DNA from: Rhododendron vialii
Taxonomy: Eukaryota; Streptophyta; Magnoliopsida; Ericales; Ericaceae
Length of the DNA: 64,000 nt
Direction of reading: 5' to 3'
Assembly: GCF_030253575.1 (NCBI RefSeq)
Contig: NC_080563.1
Location: 18,409,001 to 18,473,000 of the forward strand
In this document: positions 49,201 through 60,138 of the stretch, piece by piece
Layout of the letters: each line of letters begins with the position of its first letter
Position numbering within the stretch: position 1 is the stretch's first letter
The notes under the pieces: generated by a model
Database searches by the model: none
What the model was told of the DNA's origin: nothing
Seen by the model: only the letters and a program-made list of their open reading frames with translations
Program-made: the position numbers and the translations under genes

Positions 49201-49955
49201 TCACTCCCCTTTTTATTTTTTCCCCTTTCTATGGCTAATTGGTAGTATACTAAAAATGAATTGGAAACCAATGGTAGCGAACCGGTTGATAATGTTGAAT
49301 TAATGCATTCTCATCAGTTTTGTTTCTTTTGTTGTTGGGACCAAGCAGAAGCAGAGCATTCTTCTTCTTTGCTTAAAGAGAGGTTTTTTTAGCCTTAGCC
49401 CAAAAGGAATAAAGGCAAGGAGGAGCAGGCTGAACAATAACAGCGGTTAAAGGTAAAGCAAAAAAACACATTGCCCGCAACGTCAAAACAAAGCAAAATG
49501 GATAACAAGCAATGCTCATGCATGCTGGCTAAGCTGCTGAGCTGACAAAACCGACCAAAGGACCAGCAGGTTTTACCCACTTCTGTTCTGCAACCAAATT
49601 CAAACACCCTGCGCTACACTGCAGAAGCACCCCCTACCGCTCGTATTCATAGTCTGACGTGCGGCTAAATATGGCTCCCTCCGTACCCTTCAAGTACATG
49701 AATCAATAGTGGAGTATTTGGAAATGAATCATTCAGGGTGTTTCCGATAGCAAATAAGTTGTGAGAAAAAATTCGTTACAACCAAGTTGTTAGGTGTTTT
49801 TCGTAGTGAATAAATTGTTAAGAAATGTCAAATTGTTTCTGGTAGTAAATAAGTTATATATGGGTTTGTGAGCGAAAAAATTATTGAGAAATAAATTGTT
49901 GATAAGTTGTTAGCTAGTGTGAACAAGATGCTTAAATATCAAAACTTGTTGATTA

Positions 49956-50087
49956 AAATGGCCTACGTTTTTTCACCAAATCACCACTTGAAACATGGCC
50001 TCGGTCCAACTTATATTTTTTGTGGGTTTTTTTTGTTTGTCCACGTTAATAAATGGCCTACGTTTTTTCACCAAATCACCACTTGAA
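49956..50087. repeat. 37-bp direct repeat
   Basis: An identical 37-bp segment beginning AAATGGCCTACG occurs at 49956-49992 and 50051-50087, 95 bp apart, in otherwise unremarkable AT-rich DNA. Confidence 0.9.
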
Positions 50088-50414
50088 GTTACATCGGTTT
50101 ATTACTAATCGACTATTGGACATAGAAATAAAGCTACATGGCACATTTGAGTTTAAACTTTTGAATTGCTTGGATAGGCGAAGGATCTTTGTGAACCACT
50201 AGTGCAGGTCGTTATAAGCAGTATATACATCTTCCATATCATTTTGTTTGTTTACTTTTTGACTTTTCTATGTCCCAAAATGTTTGTTCATTTCGAGAAG
50301 ACCTGGAAAAAAGTTCTACAAAAGTACCATTTTACCCTTCTTCCTTGATTTGTAGTGACAACTACAATTTGAATTGAAGGGTACAATATTTGTGAAAAGT
50401 TAAACTTCTTAGAG

Positions 50415-50649
50415 TCCGTTCCAGAACATCTTCTTAAAAAATAAGTACTTATTTCACATTTTCAAACTCAAAAATAATGTAAATGAAAAATAATTTTTCA
50501 AATTTTTTTGCACCGTATTAAAGATCTCAATGAGATCTTTCAAACAAGATCCATAATGCATATTTTTATATTACAATAAGCCCATCATTTTTGAGCTTGA
50601 AATTGCCTTCTTAAAAAATAAGTACTTATTTCTCATTCCGGAACGGGGC
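50415..50649. mobile_element. hAT-like MITE, relative of 8,607-8,841
   Basis: Inverted ends with GTTCC(A/G)GAA and AAATAAGTACTTATTT arms. CTTAGAG flanks both sides (50408-50414, 50650-50656), extending to 8 bases with one mismatch. The interior is the reverse complement of the family core seen in the 8.6-kb MITE. Confidence 0.7.
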
Positions 50650-50911
50650 CTTAGAGTGTAATGATTATCTTTCCTAAATAAGTTGATTTTTTTAAATTAG
50701 ACAAATGTAAATTGGAACAGAGGAAGTACCTAACAAATATAGATAAATTTTTTAGAGGTGTGAATTGTGATTTTGGACATCTTTCGTGGGTTGAGACTCG
50801 AGGAGTAGTATACATACCTAGAAAATACAGACAATTTGTTTAGAGGTGTGAATAGTGATTTTGGATATCTTTTGTGGGATGACGAGGAGTAGTATATAAA
50901 CCTAAAAAATA

Positions 50912-51136
50912 CTCCATCGTTTCAAAATGAGAGTCCATTTTTATTTATTTTTGATTATTTTTATCTTGTTTATATCTTTCAATTTATAATTTTAAAATTT
51001 TGTCTAATAAAACTAATTGAGATCTATCAAACAAAATCCATATTGAATATTTTTAGCATGATAGATTGAAAGATATAAACAATTTTTTGAAGTGTCCGAA
51101 AGAATAACATGGACTCTCATTTAGGAACAAAGGAAG
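50912..51136. mobile_element. Stowaway-type MITE
   Basis: TA flanks on both sides. The arms share AAATGAGAGTCCAT. The ends are degenerate CTCCATCG and CTTCCTTTG versions of the Stowaway terminus. Confidence 0.75.
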
Positions 51137-51254
51137 TATAGACAATTTGTAATCTTTGTGTTCGAGATCAGTTTAATCTTCGTAATCTTTTTCAAATATT
51201 AATAAAATCTTTTTTGCGTAACAAAAAATATATAGATAATTTTTTTAGGCTGTT

Positions 51255-51365
51255 GATTTTGCCACTCCATTTTTTTGTTGACGCCACTGCCCTGCAAGTG
51301 TATTTTTTGCACTAAAAATACACTTACAGGGGAGTGGTATTAACAAAAAATGAAGTGGCAAAATC
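51255..51365. repeat. 111-bp near-perfect hairpin
   Basis: GATTTTGCCACT(C/T)CATTTTTT starts both arms. They pair for about 50 bp around a loop of fewer than 10 bases within ATTTTTTGCACTAAAAAT. It could be a very small MITE or a source of hairpin RNA. Confidence 0.7.
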
Positions 51366-51855
51366 TTTTTTTTTTTTTTTTAGAGATGTGAATAGTAATT
51401 TTAGACATGTTTTGGAGGAGGAGTAGGATAGTACTACGTACTGGTTGTGAATATATAGGTCTGACCAGTTACAGATTTTAGAAAGACAAAACAGAAACTT
51501 GAATCGAGGTTTAGGTGGTGCTGGCCGGTTGTTTAGATTCTGTTGTTGTAGTGTTTGTGACTAGACATGCTTTGGATTGCAATCTTTCGACATATTCCAA
51601 TCAGGATTTGCATTTGTACTACTTTGATTCTTTCTTTTACAGTCCTAGCTCCCTCCCTTGTGGAGACAGAGTCAATCAACTGTACGTACGTGCATGCAAT
51701 TTGATAGGACCTCACCTCACCATCTGCCCATCTCTAATTCCTCTTGATGATTCCCAATCAATTTTTTTTTCTTATTCCATCATTCTATACTTGTTGCACT
51801 CCCTTGGTAGTCTGTGTGCTAGAGATGAATCTACGCATGGTATGAGGGCCATGTA

Positions 51856-52500
51856 GGGGTGTCAAACGGACCATGCCGGCACGGCACGGCACGGCACAAC
51901 GCTGGCACGACACAGTTAAATGTGGCACGACACGGGTATAGTCGTGCCCTGGCACGGCACGGTACGGTACGACACGGTCTTAGTGAGCACGTGGGCGGGC
52001 ACGGAGCACGGTTTTCGCCGCGCACGGCACGGTTTTAGTGGGCACGTGGACTGGCACGGAGCACGGAAGTGGGCAGACACGGCACGGAAGTTGGCCTGGC
52101 ACGGCACGACACGGTTTTGCCGGGCACGTGCACAGTCACGACACGGTAGTGGAACGGGCACTGCACGACACGGTTTTAGGCCTAGTCGGGTACTGCACGG
52201 CACGGCACGACCTGGTTCTAGCTGGGCATGAGCACGGGTTTGGGTTTGACGAGCATAGGAACGGCACGGGTTGACGGGTACGAAAGGGCACGACACAAGG
52301 CACGGGAAAAAAATTATTAAATAATTTGACATGAAAGGGGTACTCTCTCCTGTCTACCGTGAGAATGGCACGGCACGATATGGCACGACACGATTGAAAA
52401 TGGCACGGCACGGCACGACACGATTTAAGAAAACGGGCATGGCACGACACGAAGCACGATTGGCACAGAAGTTAAATGGCACGGCACGGCACGACAAGTG
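51856..52500. mobile_element. GGCACG-rich hAT-like element, left end intact
   Basis: It begins TAGGGGTGTCAAACGG, a typical hAT terminus. The interior is packed with GGCACGGCAC and GGCACGACAC units, so short frames there are artefacts. No matching right terminus is visible. A related block lies at 52,815-52,920 after unrelated DNA, so the copy is truncated or interrupted. A 33-bp segment at 52331-52363 is identical to 56573-56605. Confidence 0.6.
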
Positions 52501-52814
52501 TCACTTTTCTGTCTGTTTTCCTTTTTTCTGTTTTTCTCATTTTTTAAAAATCTTTTCTCAACTTTGTTTTCCATAATTTAAATTTATGCAAATAAAGTTT
52601 GAAATTAATAAATTGTCGAATTTCAGAATACAAATACTAGTAGGGGGTCCTCTCTAGGGTGAGCCACATTGGGTAATTGGCTCTTTAAATTTTACTTCTA
52701 CAATATAGTTATCAAATATTTTACTACATGAAAACAAACAAAAAAACAGACCATTGTAGTGAATTTTGTAAGGCAAAGTTGGAGGAATTCATGGTTCGGA
52801 GATTTGAGTAAATG

Positions 52815-52920
52815 GGCAAGTCATGGCACGACACGATTTAAGTAAACGGGCACGGCACGGTACGAAGCATGATTGGCACAAAAGTTAAATGGCACGACAC
52901 ACACGTTTGCCACGGTCTCT
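52815..52920. repeat. Second GGCACG block
   Basis: It matches the end of the previous block (ACGATTTAAG, then AACGGGCA, then AAAGTTAAATGGCACG) with several differences. It is either part of the same broken element or a duplicated piece. Confidence 0.6.
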
Positions 52921-53485
52921 GCGTTGGTCTGGATTTAAAAAAAAAATATTAATATTAATATTAGCTATTTTTTGTTTGTTAAAAACACCTATATATGATA
53001 TTTTGTTTTGGATATTATTTAGATATTTAAATGCTTTAAGAATGTGTTCATTTTGGATCTCAAAACCCTATCCCTCTCTCTGTGTATGGTCATTCGTAAT
53101 TTTTTTCTTCAATTATTAATCTCATCTATTTTTCTATTTTTTTTCACTCATTACTAGAAAAACCTCCCTCAAAACGTAAACCAAAACAAACTAAGTATTT
53201 GAATTCCCGAACCTTGAAACTTTAAAATCTTGTTATTCATAGTTCGGTCCCCGCATTCACGAAATCCTGGTTCCGTCCCTGATCTGTGCCACTTTCAATT
53301 GTTTATATCCTCCCGTATAGACTCTAAAAAATATGCAATATGGATCTTGTTTGATATATTTCAATTAGTTTTATAATTCTAAGTCTTCAAAATTATGAAA
53401 ATCTCCAAATTGCACCAACAAAAGCGGACGGAGGGAGTAGGAGACAGTACAACTCTTAGAAATCTTAAACAGTCGAAAGATGTTA

Positions 53486-53723
53486 CTCCATCCGTTCCTA
53501 TTTAAATGTATGTCTACTATAGTTTTGCGTGTCATTTTCAATTATTTATATCTCTCAATGTATATTGCTAAAAATATGCAATATGGATTTTATTTGATAG
53601 ATCTCAATTATTTCTATAAGACAATGATCTTAAAAACATAAAATATCATATACATCGAGAAATATAAGCCATTAAAAATAACACGCAGAACCGTAGTGAA
53701 TATTTAAATAGGGACAGAGGGAG
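53486..53723. mobile_element. Stowaway-type MITE
   Basis: TA duplications at 53484-53485 and 53724-53725. The ends are CTCCATCCGTTCC and inverted CTCCCTCTGTCCC, both followed by TATTTAAAT. Long arms also share GCGTGT. The interior has the GGATTTTATTTGATAGATC core common to the family. Confidence 0.85.
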
Positions 53724-53744
53724 TAGTAAGACATCACGGTGTGG

Positions 53745-54098
53745 AGGTCGGATCCTATCCAGTATGTCCGAACCAGTTTCGTCCATTTCATTCGAGCCTT
53801 TCAAAAATGTTTGGACGGTCCAGATTTGTTTGGGAGTGTTTTGGATATTTTGTAATAAAAAAAGAAAATGACGGCTCAGGACGTGTTTTGATAATTAATA
53901 CCCGCCAAGGACAAGTTAAGAACATTTGTTAATGCTAAAAATGTCATCGGGTATTAATTATCAAAACACGTCATTGGCTGTCATATTTCCTAATAAAAAT
54001 TTACCAGAACAAATTTGGGCCGTCCAAAACATTCTTGGACGACTTGGATGCAAAAATTGGACAAAACTGGTCTGTGGACAGGACCCTTCTCCCACGGC
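53745..54098. mobile_element. Foldback MITE, arms about 150 bp
   Basis: The innermost part of the arms is best conserved: GACGTGTTTTGATAATTAAT on the left and its complement on the right. Outer parts share ACCAGTTT(C/T)GTCCA and TGGACGG(T/C)CCA. It lies between two Stowaway elements. No target duplication was confirmed. Confidence 0.7.
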
Positions 54099-54162
54099 GT
54101 GCGTGTATTTAATAAGAGCATCTCCAAGTGCACTTCAACAGAGTCTTCAAACTTTTTTATTA

Positions 54163-54402
54163 CTCCCTCTGTCCCATATTCTTGGTCCTATTTTCTACTA
54201 TTTGGGAGCTCTAAAAAAATAGACTATATCTTTTAATTTATAATGTTTTTATATCAAATATGGATCTTATTTGATAGATCTTAAATAATTTTATTGAACA
54301 AAGTTTTCAAAATTGTAAAAAATATTATAGATTGTGAGATATAGACAATTGTTTGAGTGGCATAAAAAGTGAAACAGGACCAAGAATATTGGATGGAGGG
54401 AG
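54163..54402. mobile_element. Stowaway-type MITE
   Basis: TA flanks at 54161-54162 and 54403-54404. The left end is CTCCCTCTGTCCC, followed by ATATTCTTGGTCCT, whose complement precedes the right terminus GGATGGAGGGAG. The interior carries the GGATCTTATTTGATAGATC core. Confidence 0.88.
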
Positions 54403-57291
54403 TACCTATCATAATTTAAGGGACCGCTTTGTCAAAAAAGTTTTTTTTTTTTTTTGTCAACATGATAGAAATTTTTTTTGAAAAAAAAGAGCATAGTAGT
54501 ACATACAATGATTATCGCTCCATAGAAGATTGAATAATCAATAAGAAGGTTTAGCTATCCAAGTATGAATACTAAAACCTCATAAAATTCGAAGTTGTCA
54601 AAATGTGTGCAACTATATTTATCGATCTACGAAAAAAATCACAACTTCTATAAACTGATCAACTTTTCAACAAACATCTTCAATGACAACTTTTGCTTCT
54701 GGAGGACGAGACCTTTTGTGCTATCCAAAATCTGAACCAAAACGAAGACAACCTCCCCAAATGAATCAAATATTGGGAAGCCAATCCAACCAATCTAATT
54801 TGTCATTAGATCATCATCGCCGCCAAAGGACCATCACCATTATCGAAACTCGAAATGACAACTCGATGATGAAGGAGAAATCGAGGGAAAGGAAAAAGAA
54901 TTAAAAACACAAAGAAACTCTCAGATCTGAGATCGAGAGAAAAGACCCTCACTGGATAGGAGGGAGTTATTAAATGCAAAAAACTTGAGAGGAAGAAAAA
55001 CACCAATCAAGGGAAAGCCCTCCCCTCCCGCATCGTATTAGGGTTGTAGAACCCTAGGAGGAGGGAGGGGATGGAAGAAAGAAGGCGGGTAAAGTTTTGT
55101 CTTAGAGAGAAAAGCTCTAGGTTCAATTTGATTAGTTGACCAATAATAAATAATAAATTTGATGATGTGGAAGTTTGAAGAAGCATTTCTCACTCGTCAA
55201 ACTTGAAGAGAGAGAGAGAGAGAGAGTTATGGCAAATGGTGTAGCAAGTTTGCTACTTCCCTTAGAGTGGATTTTGATGACATAGCTCTCCAAATATAGA
55301 TTAATTTTGGTTTTGCTATCTTCCTTGGAGATGCTCTAAGGGGACATAACGTCATCTTTGACCAACTTTATGCAATGAAAAAAAAAATTAGGGGGAAAAT
55401 CAAGCACTACCAAGGGAGGGAGGGATGAGCTCAGAAGACCTTCCTCTCTAACTTTTAAAAGTTTTCTAGAATTCTAGTGATATTTTTTAATAAAAAAAGA
55501 TCAAAATTACTCGAGTTTGTCCGCTAAATGGTTTTAAATATATCCAACACTCACTCATTTATAATTTATTTTTGAGAAATTCAGAGACCGTTCTCCTAAG
55601 ATTGTATGAATATATCGTTGAATATGTAACACTAAGTTCAATTTTTTACCTTTTGAAATGAATATAAATATACATAGAATGTTGTGCATCTACAGTAAAG
55701 CAATGTTTTTGTAGGAGTAATTATTTAAGTTAATTGAAAATATTTGCCAAACTTTTTTGATACTATACTTTTATACGTCGCTAGCAATTGATATCACCTT
55801 CTATTGCGTGGTTAAATTTTTTTTTGATATTCATCCACCCGACGTTGAAAATTTGAAATCTCATACTATAAATATTCGGGTAATATTTTTTAATTAGCTC
55901 TCGTTTGTAGTCTCTGCTTCCGGCTCTCATTTTCTCGTTACTTTTAATAAATTCAAATGTTTTAAGTAGGAGTAATATTTTTATGCTCTCATATATATGC
56001 ATAACTAGGACTGAAAACAAATCGAGCTTGAGTTAATTTTGTTTCGCCTCAACTCGTTTAGTAATCAAGCCGATCTTGAGTTCGAGTTTGTATGAACTCG
56101 ACTCGTTTATATGGGCTCATTCAGTAATTGAATCGGGCTCGACTTTTCACATATGTGTGGATCCATCTCATAATTAAATGCGTAGAGCCGACATATACTC
56201 CCTCTGTCATAATTTACTTGTCATTTTTGGAAGTTCGTGTCACTTTTCAATTAATTATATCTTATAATTTATAATGTTTTAAGTGATTTCGAAAATATTG
56301 AATGATAAAATAAATCGAGATCTATTAAACAAAATTCATATTGGATATAAAATTCATTACCACTTTAAAGATATAACTAATTTTTTAATCCAGTTAGAAT
56401 AAAACCGAGACAAATAAATTGAAACGGAGAAAGTGTATATAAGAAAGAAATAGTCGGATAGCGGTCGATAGGAGTATACGGGTGTAATACGTATAGACAG
56501 AACAGTAAAGGAATGGTAATGGATTGGTCTTGATCAACGAGAACATGTGGGACCTATATGTCTAGATTAGGCATGAAAGGGGTACTCTCTCCTGTCTACC
56601 GTGAGGAGGACGCAATATAAGGTGCTTTTCAGGTTATTACTCCTACTACATAAAATGTAGCTGATTAAATCAGATGATTTTGATAGATCAAGAACCATCA
56701 AATCAATTCCCACTGCACAACATTTCTCCATCTCTATCTATCATTTCTTTGCATGTGAAAAATAGTAGTATAGAGATAATTTGGCAAAAATTTTGTCAGT
56801 ATTTTTGTTATATTCACATTTGATTTTTTTTAGATTAATTATTCGTTTTCACAAGTAAAATTTAAAAAAAGGAAAAATTATAGTGAAATTAAAACTTTTT
56901 TTTTATAAACTGCTAAAAGTTTGAAAAATACTGTATGGTAGAATTGTTTTTTTTTTTTTTTTTTGTTCTTTTTATCTTTTGTCTGAGTTTTTTTAATTTT
57001 GATTCACATTTTCTGTAGTTTGTTGTTTTTTCGTTAAGACAAATAATTAATGTCAAATATTTATTAAAAAATTAAAAATGTTATTGTACACTAATAATAT
57101 CAGTTATTTTTAAAGACAATTGATATAAACCAAACGGGCACTTTCAGTATCAGGATGCTAATAATGTCAAAATTGTTTTTGATAATGCTAAAATTATAGT
57201 GCATAAAAGAGTTGTATTATGTCTATAGTAAATACTTTAAAATTCTCATGGCAATACCTTAAAGTTATAATTGTCAAGATCAACATTTAAG
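54403..57291. other. Intergenic, no supported gene
   Basis: AT-rich with A and T homopolymers (for example 56,945-56,964). A short GA run lies at 55,207-55,226. No open frame looks real. A Stowaway element at 56.2 kb is listed separately. Confidence 0.5.
56198..56433. mobile_element. Stowaway-type MITE, diverged
   Basis: The left end CTCCCTCTGTC follows TA at 56196-56197. The right end GAAACGGAGAAAG is followed by GTGTATA, so the exact right border is uncertain. The arms share ACAAATAAATTGA-like sequence. Confidence 0.65.
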
Positions 57292-57673
57292 GGCCCGTTT
57301 AAGAGCCTAATTATTTTTGCATTGTCCATTTCGAATTGTGAGTTATTATTTTGGATTGTGGTCAGAATAAATTATGATTTATTGAGGTGAGGGATGTGGT
57401 GAATGTCGATGAATGTGGTAGAGTGTTAGTAAGATATGTGCAAAATAGATTTTGCAATAAAGTAGTGTTTGAGAAAATAATGCTTAAAATAGATTATAAA
57501 TGGGTATTATTATTATGAGGATAATGCTCAAAATAGATTATGAATGTGTGAATATAATCCAAAATTAGAATAGAAAAACTCCTCAATGGTTGATTCTCAT
57601 ATTGTGCCTCTAGAATGTAGTTATAATATATTGTGAGAGAATATATTCTCACAACTTGCCTCCCAAGCAGGCC
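57292..57673. mobile_element. MITE candidate, GGGCC termini
   Basis: The left end GGGCCCGTTTAAGAGCC corresponds to GGGCCTGCTTGGGAGGC read inverted from the right. The interior has repeated ATAATGCTCAAAATAGATTA units. It lies about 290 bp upstream of the CT-rich leader. Confidence 0.5.
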
Positions 57674-57956
57674 CTAAATAGCTTTTGAAAGTTTTTTATT
57701 AGGTAAGATAACTTTTAAATAACCTTTGAATTCTGTTTAATTTGGATTTTAAGAAAAAAATTTGAAATAATAAATGAAGAGAGACAAATAGAGAAATAAA
57801 AATAAATATTTGAAGATCAAATTTTATTAGGAACCGTGGGACATGTTCGATTTGTGTCCATATATTCCTCTTTTGTTCCCACACGCAAATACTCCATATA
57901 TATACTCGTCTATATATATATATAATAGAAACGTGAACCTGGAGCGTAGCATCTGT

Positions 57957-57959
<3 letters not shown>

Positions 57960-58011
<52 letters not shown>

Positions 58012-58720
58012 CAAATCGCAAAAGCAGCCCGGAGTCTCGCCGGCATTTCTCCACCGGCGGAGATTCGTTCCCGGGAATCACTCTGTAAAAGAATTTTCTC
58101 TCTCTAGCTACACGTGTCTATGTCGCTGAAACATGCTCTCCATGTCTCCCTCTAGATTTTGAGGAAATGCTGATATCTTAGCTTGATTCGCCGAAGCTGA
58201 ATTCAAGGGATTTCCGAGAGATTTGGCTGCTTTACAGAAAGATTTAGAGCTTCATTCTACTCTGTTTGAAGCTCACAAGGACTGTAAAGTAGGCCACCAC
58301 ATTGATCTCCGTTAAAGGGCGTTACTGATTTTGACTCCTTGTTTTGACACAGAGAGAGAGAGAGAGACAGAGCTTCATTTCAAGGTAAAGTGAGTACAGG
58401 AATCCATTCTCCATTGGTAATCAGATATCTCTCTTCTGTAAAGTGACTAGTACGGCAATAAATTTTTCAAAATCTGAATCTTCAAATCCTTTCTCTGTCT
58501 CGTGCTTATTTGTTTTCGTTGGAACCTCCTCCGTTTCATTTATACTTGTTTTGATTTCGTGATTCTATTACATTGTTCTTAATCTCCTTCTGTGGGTCTA
58601 AAATTAGTTGAACTCTTGGTTTGTTTTCATGCTTATGTAATTATAAACACCGTATTTGTACTGCAATATTCGAAGAAGAAGAAGAACTAAAGTTTTCCGA
58701 AGGAAGGATTCAGTGCTTTT

Positions 58721-58754
<34 letters not shown>

Positions 58755-60024
58755 AGGACCATTTTTCTTTAAAGTAGAACACAGTACGATTTAATTCAAT
58801 CAACTGTGGAGTTTTTATCTTCTTTTGTCTCTCTGTCTATTCACCAAACGCTTTTGACGCTAGACAGTTATCACTCCATGCTTAAAGCAGTGTTCTCACT
58901 TCATTGCTTCCATTTTGTCATTTGTGACAAAAAAACAATTTTCTACTAACGTTTTACGAGGTTCGAAATTTCACAGTTGCAATCACCTCTTCTAGGGTCA
59001 ATTATTACGGGATTTTGTGACGGCTTTAATTGGACCTCGATGGTAAACGGTAGAAGAAGTACTGGTCCCCAAAATTGATCGAGGTCCTCGTAATCTCAGC
59101 TGGAAACTCGCGTGTTCTAAAAAAACAGGTTTCTAGTTTCTACTCTGTTCCACTCTCTCTCCCTCTTGTTTTGAATGAGAATGATGGCTCGCTTTTGGTT
59201 TTCCTTGAACAACAGAAGATCGATGTGATACGCACGAAAGAGGAATTGCGTATGGATTATACTACTACTACTCTTTGCGGCCTGTTCTCCTTTATTCGTT
59301 TTTCTGCACATTAAAAAAGCACGCACACACATTACACTCTTTGAGGCCACTTTCGAATTTTTTCACCTTTTAATTATTGGCTCCATTATTTATTCCATTC
59401 CATTCCAGTTTCACTGATCCCGAGCTTCTTTCCTTCTTTTTTCCTTTTTCTTTTTCTTTTTCGTATCCTTCATAATCGATCGCCTTCTCAAAAAAAAAAA
59501 TCAAATGGAAACGGGGATTTCTTTTTCTATATTCGCCCTCTTGTCTGTTCGTTCTATTTCCATTTCCCCGCAACCAATCAGTAATCCCTGACTTTATTTG
59601 AAGAGAGTGACCATTTAGGGATAAGTTCTTATACAATCTTAAGAAAGTCAATTTGATCAATCGAACATTGTCGTTATCGACCATCGACCGTTGGTATTTG
59701 TGTAAGACAAAATAAAACGTCATTGGTCTAATGTCTATTTTATCCTAAATTCTTGGGGCACCATATTCTAAAATGTCGCTAATTTGTTTGTATTGATTTC
59801 CGAAATTGCCATTCAAAATGTTACTGTATTATGCTTTGGAGGGTCTTTTTGGGAATTTGATGCGACATTTTCAACCGAGGGAGCAGTTTGCCCGAAAGAG
59901 CAAATTTGTACACTGTTGCTTTATCAATGCATTTATTGCGTCTTCAATGTGTTTGTCTTTTGTTTTTTGTACAGGTAAAATAAAGAAAAACAGAAAAAAG
60001 GGGTGAATTTAAAAAAAGGGGGAA
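57960..60024 (+). promoter_or_regulatory. Leader region of the BRX-like gene
   Basis: A 49-bp CT tract (57960-58008) is followed by GC-richer DNA (58,010-58,300), typical of a plant transcription start and 5' UTR. A GA run lies at 58,725-58,752. Several GT and AG signals would allow one or more leader introns before the start codon at 60025. The boundaries cannot be fixed from sequence. Confidence 0.4.
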
Positions 60025-60138
60025 ATGCTGACGTGTATAACATGTTCGAAGCGAAGGAATGAAGACGATGACGACGACGAGGTGGGGGCGCGTGGAACTC
60101 CGTCTTCAAGAGATTCTGTCAAAGGCCTGACGTCCCAG
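60025..60138 (+). CDS. BREVIS RADIX-like protein, first coding exon only
   Basis: The exon encodes 38 residues: MLTCITCSKRRNEDDDDDEV, then GARGTPSSRDSVKGLTSQ. Plant BRX and BRX-like proteins open with M(L/F)(T/S)CIA(C/R)SK, a short acidic spacer and a (A/S)(V/L)K(S/G)LTSQ motif. An intron follows at that point, before a conserved KDMALK segment. Here CAG/GTCCTA at 60139 is the donor. The KDMALK exon and the two BRX domains are not found before the window ends, so the gene continues to the right. BRX proteins are polar plasma-membrane or nuclear regulators of auxin transport and root growth. Which family member this is cannot be told from exon 1. Confidence 0.75.

Noticed and set aside
51831..52450. 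Several overlapping frames on both strands with high Arg/His/Cys content
   Set aside because: They arise from GGCACG/GTGCCG tandem units in a transposon; both strands are open for the same reason.
58150..58300. Coding exon upstream of the BRX-like start
   Set aside because: Two frames look protein-like over about 30 codons but neither has an in-frame start or clean splice borders; it is better explained as 5' leader.
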